Below the pieces are notes generated by a model. The model did not search any database, was not told the DNA's origin, and saw only the letters and a list, made by a program, of their open reading frames with translations. This document shows, in pieces, positions 1-7,552 of a DNA stretch of 37,102 nt. Numbering within the stretch: position 1 is the stretch's first letter; every line of letters starts with the position of its first letter. The DNA comes from Sphingobium sp. (GTDB taxonomy: Bacteria; Pseudomonadota; Alphaproteobacteria; Sphingomonadales; Sphingomonadaceae), in contig NZ_QFOA01000028.1 in NCBI RefSeq assembly GCF_003248505.1, positions 1 through 37,102 of the forward strand, given 5' to 3'. The position numbers were made by a program, and so were the translations under genes.

Positions 1-95
1 CGGTCAGGGCTACGCCCCTCCCTACGATCAGCCCAGACAACCGATCCTACCGGCCATCATAGTTGCCGCTCAACCGGCCATCGTAGTTGTCGCCA
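1..95. mobile_element. End of an IS21-like insertion element (partial)
   Basis: The first 95 bases carry two tandem copies of a 23-24 base unit (49-72 and 73-95; both begin ACCGGCCATC and contain TAGTTG). The outer copy ends in CA, exactly where the reading frame of the neighbouring TonB receptor stops matching its family. Nested short repeats and a TG...CA terminus are typical of IS21-family ends. The transposase genes would lie outside the window, so the family call rests only on end architecture. It could be the end of another repeat-ended element. Confidence 0.42.
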
Positions 96-563
96 CGCAC
101 GCAGCGCCTCTCCAAGATCCGCTTGGCCAGCCAATTGAATGGAATCCGCGCTAAGCCTGATTGTTGAGGAAGATGTTTCCCCAGATTGGATGCGTGATCC
201 TGTGACAATGATGTCGTCACCGTTTCCCGCAGTTCTCGCGCTGGCTGACGCTTCGACAGCCCTCACGATCAATGCGCCTTCAACAACTTCGGCAATCAGA
301 CCGGTGCCTTTCAGCAATCGCTTGGCAGCTTCCGCGGGTAAGAAGTGACCCTTGAGGGGTTTTGAAGTTTTACCGCGCAGGGGATCAGCTGGAGCTGAGA
401 ACTCTAGGCCGCTTTGCCGTGCGATTGCTCGTAACGCGTCCGTAAGGGACTGAGCCGGTAAGTTGAAATTCAATACCTTGTCGGCTTGCGCTAGTGCAGG
501 TGTGGCGCCGATTAACGCGCAAGCGCAAACACCGACGAAAAAGCCGTTACGAACCACTCGCAT
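57..563 (-). pseudogene. TonB-dependent siderophore receptor (FecA-type), truncated N-terminal remnant
   Basis: The remnant encodes a signal peptide (about residues 1-26, ending PALAQA), then an STN signalling domain (about 30-105) and a TonB-box-like DDIIVTGSRI stretch. The start of the plug domain (LGEALRA) follows and then the frame is lost. A complete receptor is several hundred residues longer. Homology stops at about base 96, where a repeat-ended insertion appears to begin, and the frame closes at 57 in foreign sequence. The start at 563 is preferred over an in-frame ATG at 605 because a GGGGGAT stretch lies just before it and a good signal peptide follows. With the FecR and FecI genes upstream it formed a surface-signalling iron uptake locus. 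The receptor is now almost certainly non-functional, although the signalling domain alone could still be exported. Confidence 0.75.
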
Positions 564-648
564 TTCATCCCCCATTGCCTGGATGGCGCGTTGCGTGACG
601 CGCATACAAAGCTTGACGGGAGAAATTCAGCGGCGAGCATTCCGCCGA

Positions 649-1686
649 TTATTTTGTCAGTACGAGCCTGTTCGAGGCCTGGTTTTCAACGGTAAGGCCG
701 AGCGCGCGGGCAAGATGCTTCGCCACACTTTCGGGATTGCGGATATGCAGTTCTGCACTTACCCGCATTGCGGCAATTTCTGGAGAAGCTGCCTCCAACT
801 TGACGTCGGAATAGAGGTTCACCTCAGCGAGGATCACACTAACGGCCTCATCGTCGTAGCTCTTCACGCCGGTTGTCCATTGCTCGTCGTTGGCCGGCGC
901 CGGTTCGGTGACAGCATTGCCGGATACCGTGGGTGTGCCAGAGTAGCGTATCCGTTCGCCTGGTTGAAGGTAGCTCTTCGCTGCCGGTGCCGATGGCTTG
1001 CGTGTCTCGCACGGTGGAGTGACTGCGACCCGTCCTTCGTACAACACCACATTCATCTGGCAATGTGCACGCCGTTCTACACCGAACCGCGTGCCGAGCG
1101 CTGTGGTGGTGCCGCCATCAGCGGTGACGGTGAAAGGGCGCGAAGCGTCATGAGCAACGGCGAAGATGGCGCGGCCGTGATCGAGCGTGACGTCCCGGCG
1201 CTCTTCATGCAACCAGACAAGCAAGCGGCTATCGGTATCGAGCGTTACGACCGACCCATCGGCAAGCGTGATCGTTCTCACCTCGCCTTTCCGGGTGGTA
1301 AAGATCTGTGGCGCATCATCGGTTTTCGCGCCTGACGATGCAATTGGGGGCAGAGTGGAGGGCGAACGCACATTCTGGCCCGGCACGAAATGCGCTCCCA
1401 ACAGCAGGATGGCGGCCAGCGAAGCTGCGATCGCCAACTTTGCCCAGGGCACGCGTGGGCGGTTCTCTTGTGGACTTCTGTCGTGGCGCTCGTGAACATT
1501 CACGGATGCGGGATCAACGACGTCCGAGATCGCGGCATAGGCAATGTCGAATTCCGCCTTGTGTTCGGGCGACTGAGCGCACCAATGCATTGCGGCAGAG
1601 CGCAGCGCGGGATCCGTGTGAACCTCCATCGCCCAGCGCCGTGCCTGTTGCTTGACAGTGAGCGAGCCCGGCTCTTCGTCGGTCAT
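649..1686 (-). CDS. FecR-family anti-sigma / sigma regulator
   Basis: This is a 345-residue inner-membrane regulator that would sense the signalling domain of the outer-membrane receptor and control the partner sigma factor. The N-terminal cytoplasmic part (about 10-60, QARRWAMEV...EFDIAYAAI) matches the DUF4880 segment of FecR proteins. A transmembrane helix (about 83-102, LAIAASLAAILLLGAHF) follows, then the periplasmic FecR domain (about 125-230, with GEVRTITLADGS and ALGTRFGV) and a C-terminal STN-like part. The start at 1686 gives an ATGA overlap with the stop of the sigma gene, so the two are translationally coupled. An in-frame start at 1749 would only add a tail inside the sigma gene. 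The target receptor downstream is truncated, so the circuit has probably lost its original output. Confidence 0.9.
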   Translation of the reverse strand: MTDEEPGSLTVKQQARRWAMEVHTDPALRSAAMHWCAQSPEHKAEFDIAYAAISDVVDPASVNVHERHDRSPQENRPRVPWAKLAIAASLAAILLLGAHFVPGQNVRSPSTLPPIASSGAKTDDAPQIFTTRKGEVRTITLADGSVVTLDTDSRLLVWLHEERRDVTLDHGRAIFAVAHDASRPFTVTADGGTTTALGTRFGVERRAHCQMNVVLYEGRVAVTPPCETRKPSAPAAKSYLQPGERIRYSGTPTVSGNAVTEPAPANDEQWTTGVKSYDDEAVSVILAEVNLYSDVKLEAASPEIAAMRVSAELHIRNPESVAKHLARALGLTVENQASNRLVLTK

Positions 1687-2243
1687 CGGCTTTCCATCCT
1701 GTCCAGCAGATGGTCCAGCACCTTGAATATCTTCCTCTTCACCGCCCACTCATTCAGTCCCTTAAGCCGACCGATTTCGCGAAAGCTATATCCTTCCACA
1801 CGGTTTAGCAGAAATAGTTCGCAGTCGAAGGGGTCCAGTGCTTCCAGCAATTGCTCGCAAAAGGCGATGTCGTCACGCGCTGTGAGGATGCGGAGCGGGT
1901 CGAACGGGGTCGGGAGATCTTCAGCATCGGACAAGGGGCTTTTCAGATTATCGACGCGCGTTGACGACAGATCGGCCCGGTCGCGCAGCAAGTTCGTGGC
2001 GATCCGGCGTAGGTAGGCCTGCGGTGTCGTAAGCATTTTTGCGGTGCCGCTCCGGAGGAAACGGAAGAAGGTTTCCTGAGCGAGCTCGTCCGCTTCTGCA
2101 TGGGGTACCGAGTTGCGGTGGAAATAGCGGACCAGCCACCGGGTCTCCTCGCGGTACAGCCGGACGATCACATCATCGCCGCGATCTTCGAATTCCTGAC
2201 CCGCATCGGTAGCGGCGTGGCCTTCACCGGGCATGACGGACAT
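1683..2243 (-). CDS. ECF sigma factor, FecI type
   Basis: A protein of about 186 residues, the usual length for iron-starvation ECF sigma factors. Region 2 is recognisable (DELAQETFFRFL, then AYLRRIATNLLRDRA). Region 4 is at the C-terminus (LLNRVEGYSFREIGRLKGLNEWAVKRK split across the helix-turn-helix, ending VLDHLLDR). It would direct RNA polymerase to the receptor promoter after release by FecR. I chose the ATG at 2243 because the sequence upstream (up to an in-frame start at 2507) is low-complexity Arg/Cys-rich and does not look like a sigma factor. A second ATG at 2234 is also possible. The gene overlaps fecR by four bases. Confidence 0.87.
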   Translation of the reverse strand: MSVMPGEGHAATDAGQEFEDRGDDVIVRLYREETRWLVRYFHRNSVPHAEADELAQETFFRFLRSGTAKMLTTPQAYLRRIATNLLRDRADLSSTRVDNLKSPLSDAEDLPTPFDPLRILTARDDIAFCEQLLEALDPFDCELFLLNRVEGYSFREIGRLKGLNEWAVKRKIFKVLDHLLDRMESR

Positions 2244-2808
2244 TTCGGTTCGAGAGGCCGCGCGGATTCCCGGTCGAATAAGGGCACGTCGCCAGCGCGG
2301 CGCTCGCGCCGCTGTGTTTTCCCGTCTGTCGTCTTGGCTCCATGCGTCGCACCTATGTCCACTCGGGGCGACGGCCGAAGCCGGATGTTGGAAACCTGTC
2401 TCGCGGCAGGCGCATGCGCCTTTACCGTAACCGGCTGGACATACGCGCATGCCACCCGGCCCAAAAATCGACCGAGTCTGCGAGATAAAGAGGTTTCCAC
2501 GCCCCACTTCCGGATTTCACGGAAGCGAGGCCATTTGCACATGGAAGCCGTTGAGTGGCAAGAGGGAATTGACACCAGGTGCAATCAACAACGCCCTGCG
2601 CAGGGATCGAACGCCCGTCCGGCTGGCAGTTGGCGATCTATCCGTGAACGAGGATCACACGTTCGCACGTTCATGCGCAGCGGACCTCAGCAAGCGATGT
2701 GCGTCGGTATACGGCAGTGCAGAACGGTGGGAATGAATGCCAGGAGAACACACGATAATCAGTGGAGCTCTCACTGATCCTGCCGTGAATGCGGTGTCGG
2801 GAAGCTCG
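2244..2808. other. Intergenic stretch without a convincing gene
   Basis: About 565 bases lie between the sigma gene start and the MarR-type gene stop. Open frames exist on both strands, but their products are Arg/Cys/His-rich without recognisable motifs and they overlap each other, so I do not call them. The part next to 2243 should contain the promoter of the sigma operon. I see no clear Fur-box palindrome. Confidence 0.5.
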
Positions 2809-3153
2809 TCAGTTTTTCAAAATATCTCCCAGCTCATCCATAATGTGATCCATCCGGCACCGGGTCCTGTCCGATAGCGAAACAAGGCTTCGCCTCCGGT
2901 CGTCTGGATCGGCCTTACGGTCCAACATGCCCGCATCGATCATCTCCACCGTGCGGCGGAAGGCCGTCGCGGTTGAAAGCCCGGATGTCGCGGCGAGTGC
3001 CTTGAACCCCTCCCTCATTCCCTGCTCCCTCGCGCGATAGAGATCGATCACCATGAGCCATTCGGGCCATTGCCGCCTTTCGAGCCCGAGCTTGAGCTCA
3101 GCCAGGCGGTGCTGCTGCTTGAGCGCTTCGCAGATGCGCTGTCGCTGATCCAT
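2809..3153 (-). CDS. MarR-like winged-helix transcriptional regulator
   Basis: A 114-residue protein with an N-terminal helical segment and a winged helix. The recognition region GLSTATAFRRTVEMIDAGML is followed by a wing with the DDRR motif (DPDDRRRSLVSLSDRTR) typical of MarR-type proteins. It starts five bases after the stop of the dioxygenase gene and so is the last gene of the luxR-luxI-phyH cluster. No ligand can be deduced. It is slightly shorter than typical MarR proteins (about 140 residues), because the N-terminal dimerisation helix is short. A role tuning the same quorum-sensing cluster is an inference from position only. Confidence 0.72.
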   Translation of the reverse strand: MDQRQRICEALKQQHRLAELKLGLERRQWPEWLMVIDLYRAREQGMREGFKALAATSGLSTATAFRRTVEMIDAGMLDRKADPDDRRRSLVSLSDRTRCRMDHIMDELGDILKN

Positions 3154-3158
3154 GGCGC

Positions 3159-4070
3159 TTACCCAGCCCTGGCCCGGAGCGGATCGTCGACCGGCATGAG
3201 CCCCGACCGATAATTGGCGATCAGCGCCTCCTGATCCGGGCGTAGCATGTCGATTGCGCCGACTGGGCCGTTCTCCGCTTCATCCAGCAGTAGCGAGGGG
3301 CAGCGGCCCTCGTAAGTGCCGAGGTTGGGCCGATGGGCGCGGTAGCCCGCAAGGCCCATCACATCGCGCGGCAGTGTCCGGGCGACATGTGGCGGATAGG
3401 CAAGCCACGGCAACTCATAAGGCTTGAGCCATCCGAGGCTGTAACTGATGATCATCCCACGCCGCGGCATCGCAGTCACGTTGGCCCCGCCTGCATGTAG
3501 GGTGGATCCGAGGAACAGCAGGGCATCACCCGGCTCCATTTCTGCAGGAACCGCCTCCTCCATGCCGATGAATATTTCGTCCTGGCGCCGGTGACTGCCA
3601 GGCCATACCAGCGTTGCGCCATTCTCGGCCGTGTAAGCGGAAAACGGCCACATGACGTTGAGAAGATATTCGACGCCGGGCGCATGGATGGGCCACATGT
3701 CCTGGTCCCGGTGTGGCGGCTGGGCGAGACCGCCCGGTTCGATCTCGATCGCCTGGGTGAGGTTGAGCTGGATCGTATCGCACCAGGGCCGGAGAATTCG
3801 CTCGGCAACGCCATGGATCAGGGGATCGAGAACGAAACCGGCAGTGCGCGGCGAACGGTGCAGAAGCCCATGAAATCGCCGCGTCGTCTCGCCGTAGAAG
3901 GGCCCCTGCGAGAGCGGTGTGGTTTCGAAACCGGCCCGCAGATCATCGCCCAGCTTTTCGACCAGAAGCCGCGGCGCGGCACCGCGGACGATGCAGTAGC
4001 CGTCCCGGTCGAGCTGATCGCCATAGTGCGCGATGTCCTGCTGCAGGCTGTCGATAGCAATGAGGGTCAT
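3159..4070 (-). CDS. Phytanoyl-CoA dioxygenase (PhyH) family Fe(II)/2-oxoglutarate oxygenase
   Basis: A 303-residue cupin-fold oxygenase. The metal site is visible as HRDQ (His-x-Asp, about residues 119-121) and the distal His in STLHAGG (about 191-195). An Arg in the following strand (PRRGMIISYSLGW) could bind 2-oxoglutarate. A strong Shine-Dalgarno (AAGGGAGA) precedes the ATG at 4070. It starts 12 bases after luxI and ends five bases before a MarR-like gene, so it is part of one transcription unit. PhyH-family genes beside luxI/luxR are known in sphingomonads. A role in making or modifying the acyl chain of the signal, or a metabolite under its control, is an inference. The substrate is unknown. 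Confidence 0.9.
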   Translation of the reverse strand: MTLIAIDSLQQDIAHYGDQLDRDGYCIVRGAAPRLLVEKLGDDLRAGFETTPLSQGPFYGETTRRFHGLLHRSPRTAGFVLDPLIHGVAERILRPWCDTIQLNLTQAIEIEPGGLAQPPHRDQDMWPIHAPGVEYLLNVMWPFSAYTAENGATLVWPGSHRRQDEIFIGMEEAVPAEMEPGDALLFLGSTLHAGGANVTAMPRRGMIISYSLGWLKPYELPWLAYPPHVARTLPRDVMGLAGYRAHRPNLGTYEGRCPSLLLDEAENGPVGAIDMLRPDQEALIANYRSGLMPVDDPLRARAG

Positions 4071-4082
4071 GACTATCTCCCT

Positions 4083-4709
4083 TCAGGCGGCTTCGCGATC
4101 GATCGCGGCGGTGGGAAGGATGCGCATCGGAACGTGGGTTCCGGCCGCCCGCAGCTTGTCAGGCGTGTCGGCATCGATTTCGATGAGGAGGGCGCCGGTC
4201 GGCAGACCCGAGATCATCTGCGGTATACCCAGTGGCCGAACCGTCCAGCCCAGCGAGAGGATCTGGCTGAGCCAGCTGGAATCGGCAACGCAGCTATACC
4301 CTGCAATGCCGCGCTGGAGGGCGAACTGAACCACGGCTGTCGCGAGCGCGTTGCGGACTTCCAGCCTCCTGGCGGCCCGCAGGCCGCGCGAAAGGCATAG
4401 CCGGCTCAGTTCGAAGATTTGCGGGCCAACGGGCACGCTTGCGTCGCATAGCGAAGGAAAGATCGTCCCCAGCACATGCGGACGGTTGGTGTGCAACAAG
4501 CGGATGGATCCCTGATGGGCGCCGCCGTCGTCGCTGGCGACGATGTAGATCGCGTGGTCATCATCGAACTGGTCGATTTCGAACGCTTCGGCGACCACCG
4601 GGACGTCCCAGCCTAGCAGGTCCACGAACACCCGCTTGCGCGCATGATGCATGGCGTCGAGAACCGGGTTGGCGCCCGGTGGTTCGTGTCCTTCGAAAAT
4701 CCGGATCAT
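4083..4709 (-). CDS. luxI: Acyl-homoserine-lactone synthase (LuxI family)
   Basis: A 208-residue autoinducer synthase that would couple an acyl chain from acyl-ACP to S-adenosylmethionine. The family's invariant residues are all present at nearly canonical positions: Arg24, Phe28, Trp34, Glu44, Asp46, Asp49, Arg70, Phe84, Glu100 and Arg103 (numbered from the ATG at 4709). That start is chosen because GGGAG lies a few bases upstream. An in-frame start at 4766 would add 19 residues with no family match. The gene sits 87 bases downstream of luxR on the same strand and is followed at 12 bases by the PhyH oxygenase gene. The catalytic set is intact, so it should be active. Acyl-chain length cannot be read from the sequence. 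Confidence 0.94.
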   Translation of the reverse strand: MIRIFEGHEPPGANPVLDAMHHARKRVFVDLLGWDVPVVAEAFEIDQFDDDHAIYIVASDDGGAHQGSIRLLHTNRPHVLGTIFPSLCDASVPVGPQIFELSRLCLSRGLRAARRLEVRNALATAVVQFALQRGIAGYSCVADSSWLSQILSLGWTVRPLGIPQMISGLPTGALLIEIDADTPDKLRAAGTHVPMRILPTAAIDREAA

Positions 4710-4796
4710 GGTGATGCTCCCTGTCTGGCCGGAATCGGCAGAGAGCATCATCGGTGTGAGGGACACCGCGAGTCTGTACCCGGAACTGGGACTTGA

Positions 4797-5552
4797 TCAG
4801 TGCATCGACAACAACTCGGGGTACGTGACGATGCCGTCGAACAGGGCGCGGGCGATGAGGTTGTTGCGCTGGATATTCCCATAGGCCCGCATGATCCGCT
4901 TGGCATATTCATGCGTCGTATGTTCCGAGAGATGCAGGATGTCGGCGATCTCGCCATAGGTCTTGCCGCGCCCGAGCAGGATCAACACTTCCCGCTCTCG
5001 GGGTTTGAGCTTGGGCGGCGCGGGGAGTTCAAGACCTGCCCGGAGCCTTACGACGCGCCGCATCGCTTCAAAGGCAAAGGACACCGCGAAGAAGGCGGCA
5101 GGCATCGCCTCGGATGGCACTGTGTCGAGCCGGGACGTGGCGAACGTGCAGCTTCCGGCATATTCGCCCGGGAGGTGCATCGGTACCGTATAACCGCCGC
5201 GCAGGTTCCGCTTCGCACCCTGTTCGAAGATGTAGCGCTGACGCGGCGTGAGCGTTTCCAGCATCCGGGGGTTGGGCCAGAGGAAGCCGGTGTTTCGCCC
5301 GTCGCACGAGATCTGGACCGGGTCGTCGAGGAAATATTGCCCGGTGATGATCTCATTCAGCCAGTCGCTGTCGTAATTGGTGAGGCCATAAGCGCCGACC
5401 GGCGGGTGCAGCAGATCGACATGATGGCTGATCGCGAATCGGTCGAATCCCAAAACGAATGTCAGGCGTTCAAGGGCTTCATAGACCCGGTTATCGTCTG
5501 ACGTCTCCCCCAGAATACTGACTATCTGCTTGTAGTCGTCCCTGTCGAACAT
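4797..5552 (-). CDS. luxR: LuxR-type quorum-sensing transcriptional regulator
   Basis: A 251-residue protein with an N-terminal autoinducer-binding domain (about 15-165) and a C-terminal GerE/LuxR helix-turn-helix (about 183-245; KLKPREREVLILLGRGKT, EIADILHLSEHTT). In the signal pocket Trp64, Asp77-Pro78 and Trp92 match the conserved Trp, Asp-Pro and Trp of AHL receptors. The position four residues after Trp64, usually Tyr, is Ile68. That could mark altered ligand selectivity. A very good Shine-Dalgarno (AGGAGG) precedes the ATG at 5552. It lies directly upstream of luxI in the same orientation, so it is a cognate receptor-synthase pair and not a solo. Confidence 0.95.
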   Translation of the reverse strand: MFDRDDYKQIVSILGETSDDNRVYEALERLTFVLGFDRFAISHHVDLLHPPVGAYGLTNYDSDWLNEIITGQYFLDDPVQISCDGRNTGFLWPNPRMLETLTPRQRYIFEQGAKRNLRGGYTVPMHLPGEYAGSCTFATSRLDTVPSEAMPAAFFAVSFAFEAMRRVVRLRAGLELPAPPKLKPREREVLILLGRGKTYGEIADILHLSEHTTHEYAKRIMRAYGNIQRNNLIARALFDGIVTYPELLSMH

Positions 5553-5725
5553 CGTATGCCTCCTTAATTCATGTTCGGAAATTTCCTTTCAGGCATCCAT
5601 TGGTCGCGCCATGTTCGGCGTTATGTTTGAGGGCGAACGTAATATTTTCGGCGTCTCGCGAAGTGGAGCGGGAGGAGGAAGACAGATGATCTGTAGTTTT
5701 CCTCATTCTCAGCGTGGAGCCCGCC

Positions 5726-6004
5726 ATGCCCACACAAAAAATCCTGACCGCGTTTCGCGAACTTCTTCGTCGTGCGCGTGGTGCGCATGCCCGTTGGCAA
5801 CGCAAGCGGCAGCTTGTGCGCCATACCCGCAAGCTTGAAGCGATACTGCGCGAAGAGCCGCCCTATGTCGCCGAGGCCGTCGACCTGTTTTTCCGCCAGA
5901 AACAGCCTGTCCCGGTCATTGCCGAGACACTCGGCATCGACGCCGAAGAGGTCCGGGACGCGCTTCTTCGTATTGTCGAACACTTCGAAGCGGATGTGCA
6001 TTGA
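5726..6004 (+). CDS. Small helical protein, possible helix-turn-helix, unknown function
   Basis: A 92-residue basic, mostly alpha-helical protein. The N-terminal half is Arg/Lys-rich (ELLRRARGAHARWQRKRQL). The C-terminal half contains PVPVIAETLGIDAEEVRDALLRI, which has the shape of a helix-turn-helix. I chose the ATG at 5726 because GGAG lies six bases before it. A GTG at 5714 is also in frame. It is divergent from luxR and the only plus-strand gene in this part, with about 170 bases of shared upstream region. I do not recognise the family. Confidence 0.6.
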   Translation: MPTQKILTAFRELLRRARGAHARWQRKRQLVRHTRKLEAILREEPPYVAEAVDLFFRQKQPVPVIAETLGIDAEEVRDALLRIVEHFEADVH

Positions 6005-6141
6005 TATGTCCATCTGCTTTCCGGGTTCTGGAGCAAGGCTCAGCCAATCCGCCGGACCAGCGTATCGCGCAACGAAGCCCGTGATTGTGGATTGTCCAGC
6101 CCCCGGCCCGTAGAGCGCGCAGTGGATTGGAGAGATGAGCA

Positions 6142-6774
6142 TCATTTCAGCCACCCCGCCTTGCGAAAGCTCACGATCCCCCGGCGCGCGACAACGAGAT
6201 GATCGTGCACGACGATACCGAAGCACCGGGCCGCGTCCGCGATCTTCTCCGTAACATCCCGATCGGCTCGCGACGGTACGGGCGACCCTGAGGGATGATT
6301 ATGTGCGAGCAGGATAGCCGTGGCATCCAGTTCAAGGCACCGCTTGAGTATCTCACGTGGCCAGACCTGGACACCGGAAACCGACCCGACGCCCATGATC
6401 TCGTCGGCGATCAGTTCGTTGTTCGCGTTGAGGAACAGCACGCAAAAATGCTCCGCCCGCTCATAGGCTATTTTGCCGCGCAGATAGGCGTGGACGGTCC
6501 GATCACTCGACAATATCGGTCGCTCGGCCAAAGGTGCCCGCAGCACCTGCTCCACGACGCGCTGGAAGCAGCGGAATGTTCGCTCGACATCCATGGCGTG
6601 GTCGAGCAGCTCGATCCGCTCAGCCGGACAGGCCGCCAGCGCACCACCCAGTGACCCGAACCGGGTGAAGAGACGATCGGCCAGTTCGCGGGCCCGGTCG
6701 GGCCGGGTGAGCCCGATCAGCTCTTCCAGGGCGCGTCGGCACCCCGGCGCTTCAGCCGGTCCTGATGACGCCAT
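6142..6774 (-). CDS. RadC/JAB-domain protein (DUF2466-like)
   Basis: A protein of about 211 residues ending in a JAB/MPN metalloprotease-like domain. The metal motif HNHPSG...S-x-x-D (LLAHNHPSGSPVPSRADRD, about residues 156-172) is complete, and the usual RadC lead-in FLNANNELIADE precedes it. The N-terminal half has a helix-hairpin-helix-like stretch (FGSLGGALA). RadC-like proteins are common on plasmids and genomic islands, and their biochemical role is still unsettled. The start at 6774 overlaps the end of the upstream membrane-protein gene by 58 bases. A longer in-frame start at 6948 would lie fully inside that gene and encodes Arg/His/Cys-rich non-family sequence, so I rejected it. Confidence 0.85.
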   Translation of the reverse strand: MASSGPAEAPGCRRALEELIGLTRPDRARELADRLFTRFGSLGGALAACPAERIELLDHAMDVERTFRCFQRVVEQVLRAPLAERPILSSDRTVHAYLRGKIAYERAEHFCVLFLNANNELIADEIMGVGSVSGVQVWPREILKRCLELDATAILLAHNHPSGSPVPSRADRDVTEKIADAARCFGIVVHDHLVVARRGIVSFRKAGWLK

Positions 6775-7211
6775 GTCGCGGCGATCAGGACGATCTGCGC
6801 CAGCCAGCTCCATACCGCTATCGCATGCATGTAAGCGCGCGGCACGACATTCGGCACAGTCTGCAGCATGACATGGACGATGACCTCGTCCGCCAACATG
6901 GCTGCGACCCACATCGGCCAGAAGCGATTGCTCCGAAGGGATAGCCATAGGAATATTCCCAGGATAGCCAGGTCGGTCAGAAGAATACCTGTCTCGACGT
7001 GCTCAAAGCGGTGAATGGCGGGCGATGCAGCCAGAACGCTGAGACCCGCGCCTCCAAGGAGGGTTGCCGCCCCGATCTGCTCGGGACGGCCCCCTTTCAC
7101 GAATGCATAGCCGCTGCTGACGACCAGTAGAGCGGAGAACAGGATTTGTCTCGTCATGACCCATGGCAACATGATTTGTGAAAGCTCGTCAAACACGACG
7201 CGGGCGATCAT
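6717..7211 (-). CDS. Multi-pass membrane protein, unknown function
   Basis: A 164-residue hydrophobic protein with four to five predicted membrane helices (for example ILFSALLVVSSGYAF, AATLLGGAGLSVLAA, GILLTDLAILGIFLWLSL and AIAVWSWLAQIVLIAA). It has a charged C-terminal tail (HQDRLKRRG). The ATG at 7211 overlaps the TGA of the preceding gene (ATGA), which indicates translational coupling. No family is recognised. The neighbouring membrane-anchored regulator suggests a common envelope-related task, but that is inference. Confidence 0.75.
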   Translation of the reverse strand: MIARVVFDELSQIMLPWVMTRQILFSALLVVSSGYAFVKGGRPEQIGAATLLGGAGLSVLAASPAIHRFEHVETGILLTDLAILGIFLWLSLRSNRFWPMWVAAMLADEVIVHVMLQTVPNVVPRAYMHAIAVWSWLAQIVLIAATWRHQDRLKRRGADAPWKS

Positions 7212-7552
7212 ACCGCCCGCAGGTGCTGGCTGGCGGGCTCCGAGATAGCGCCCCTGACCTTGAGCAGGTCGCCATAGCTCACCTCGGTCAGGCCCATGTC
7301 GTCGCTGGCCCGTTTGAGATTGGCGTGGGTCGCGACGATCCTTTCGCGCGTTTCGGCCATAAGCACCATGGCTGAGGCGGAACTGGCAAAGGCGTCCTGG
7401 CCGATGGCCGCCGATAGACGGGCATCCAGGCGAGCCAGGGGGAGGGCCGCATTCAGTTCGGCAATCCGGGCGGCAGCGATATCGAGGGCCGCTTCAGCGG
7501 CGAAGAGACGTTCAGCGACGTTTCGGGCGATGGTCTGGCGTTGAGCGCGCAT
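7208..7552 (-). CDS. Small Ala-rich helical protein, unknown function
   Basis: A 114-residue protein that is almost entirely helical and alanine-rich, with coiled-coil character (AERLFAAEAALDIAAARIAELNAAL, split by charged positions). A strong Shine-Dalgarno (GGAAGGAGC) sits just before the ATG at 7552. That supports this start even though it lies 100 bases inside the end of the upstream regulator gene. The stop overlaps the start of the membrane-protein gene. No family is recognised. It may partner the regulator or the membrane protein encoded on either side. Confidence 0.68.
   Translation of the reverse strand: MRAQRQTIARNVAERLFAAEAALDIAAARIAELNAALPLARLDARLSAAIGQDAFASSASAMVLMAETRERIVATHANLKRASDDMGLTEVSYGDLLKVRGAISEPASQHLRAV

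Noticed and set aside
463..1335. 290-codon plus-strand frame opposite fecA/fecR
   Set aside because: It is antisense to the conserved FecR domain and its product is compositionally random.
4776..4792. Imperfect dyad GTACCC-GGAAC-TGGGAC upstream of luxI as a lux box
   Set aside because: Only about half of the arm positions pair and it lies almost at the luxR stop, so the match is too weak to call an operator.
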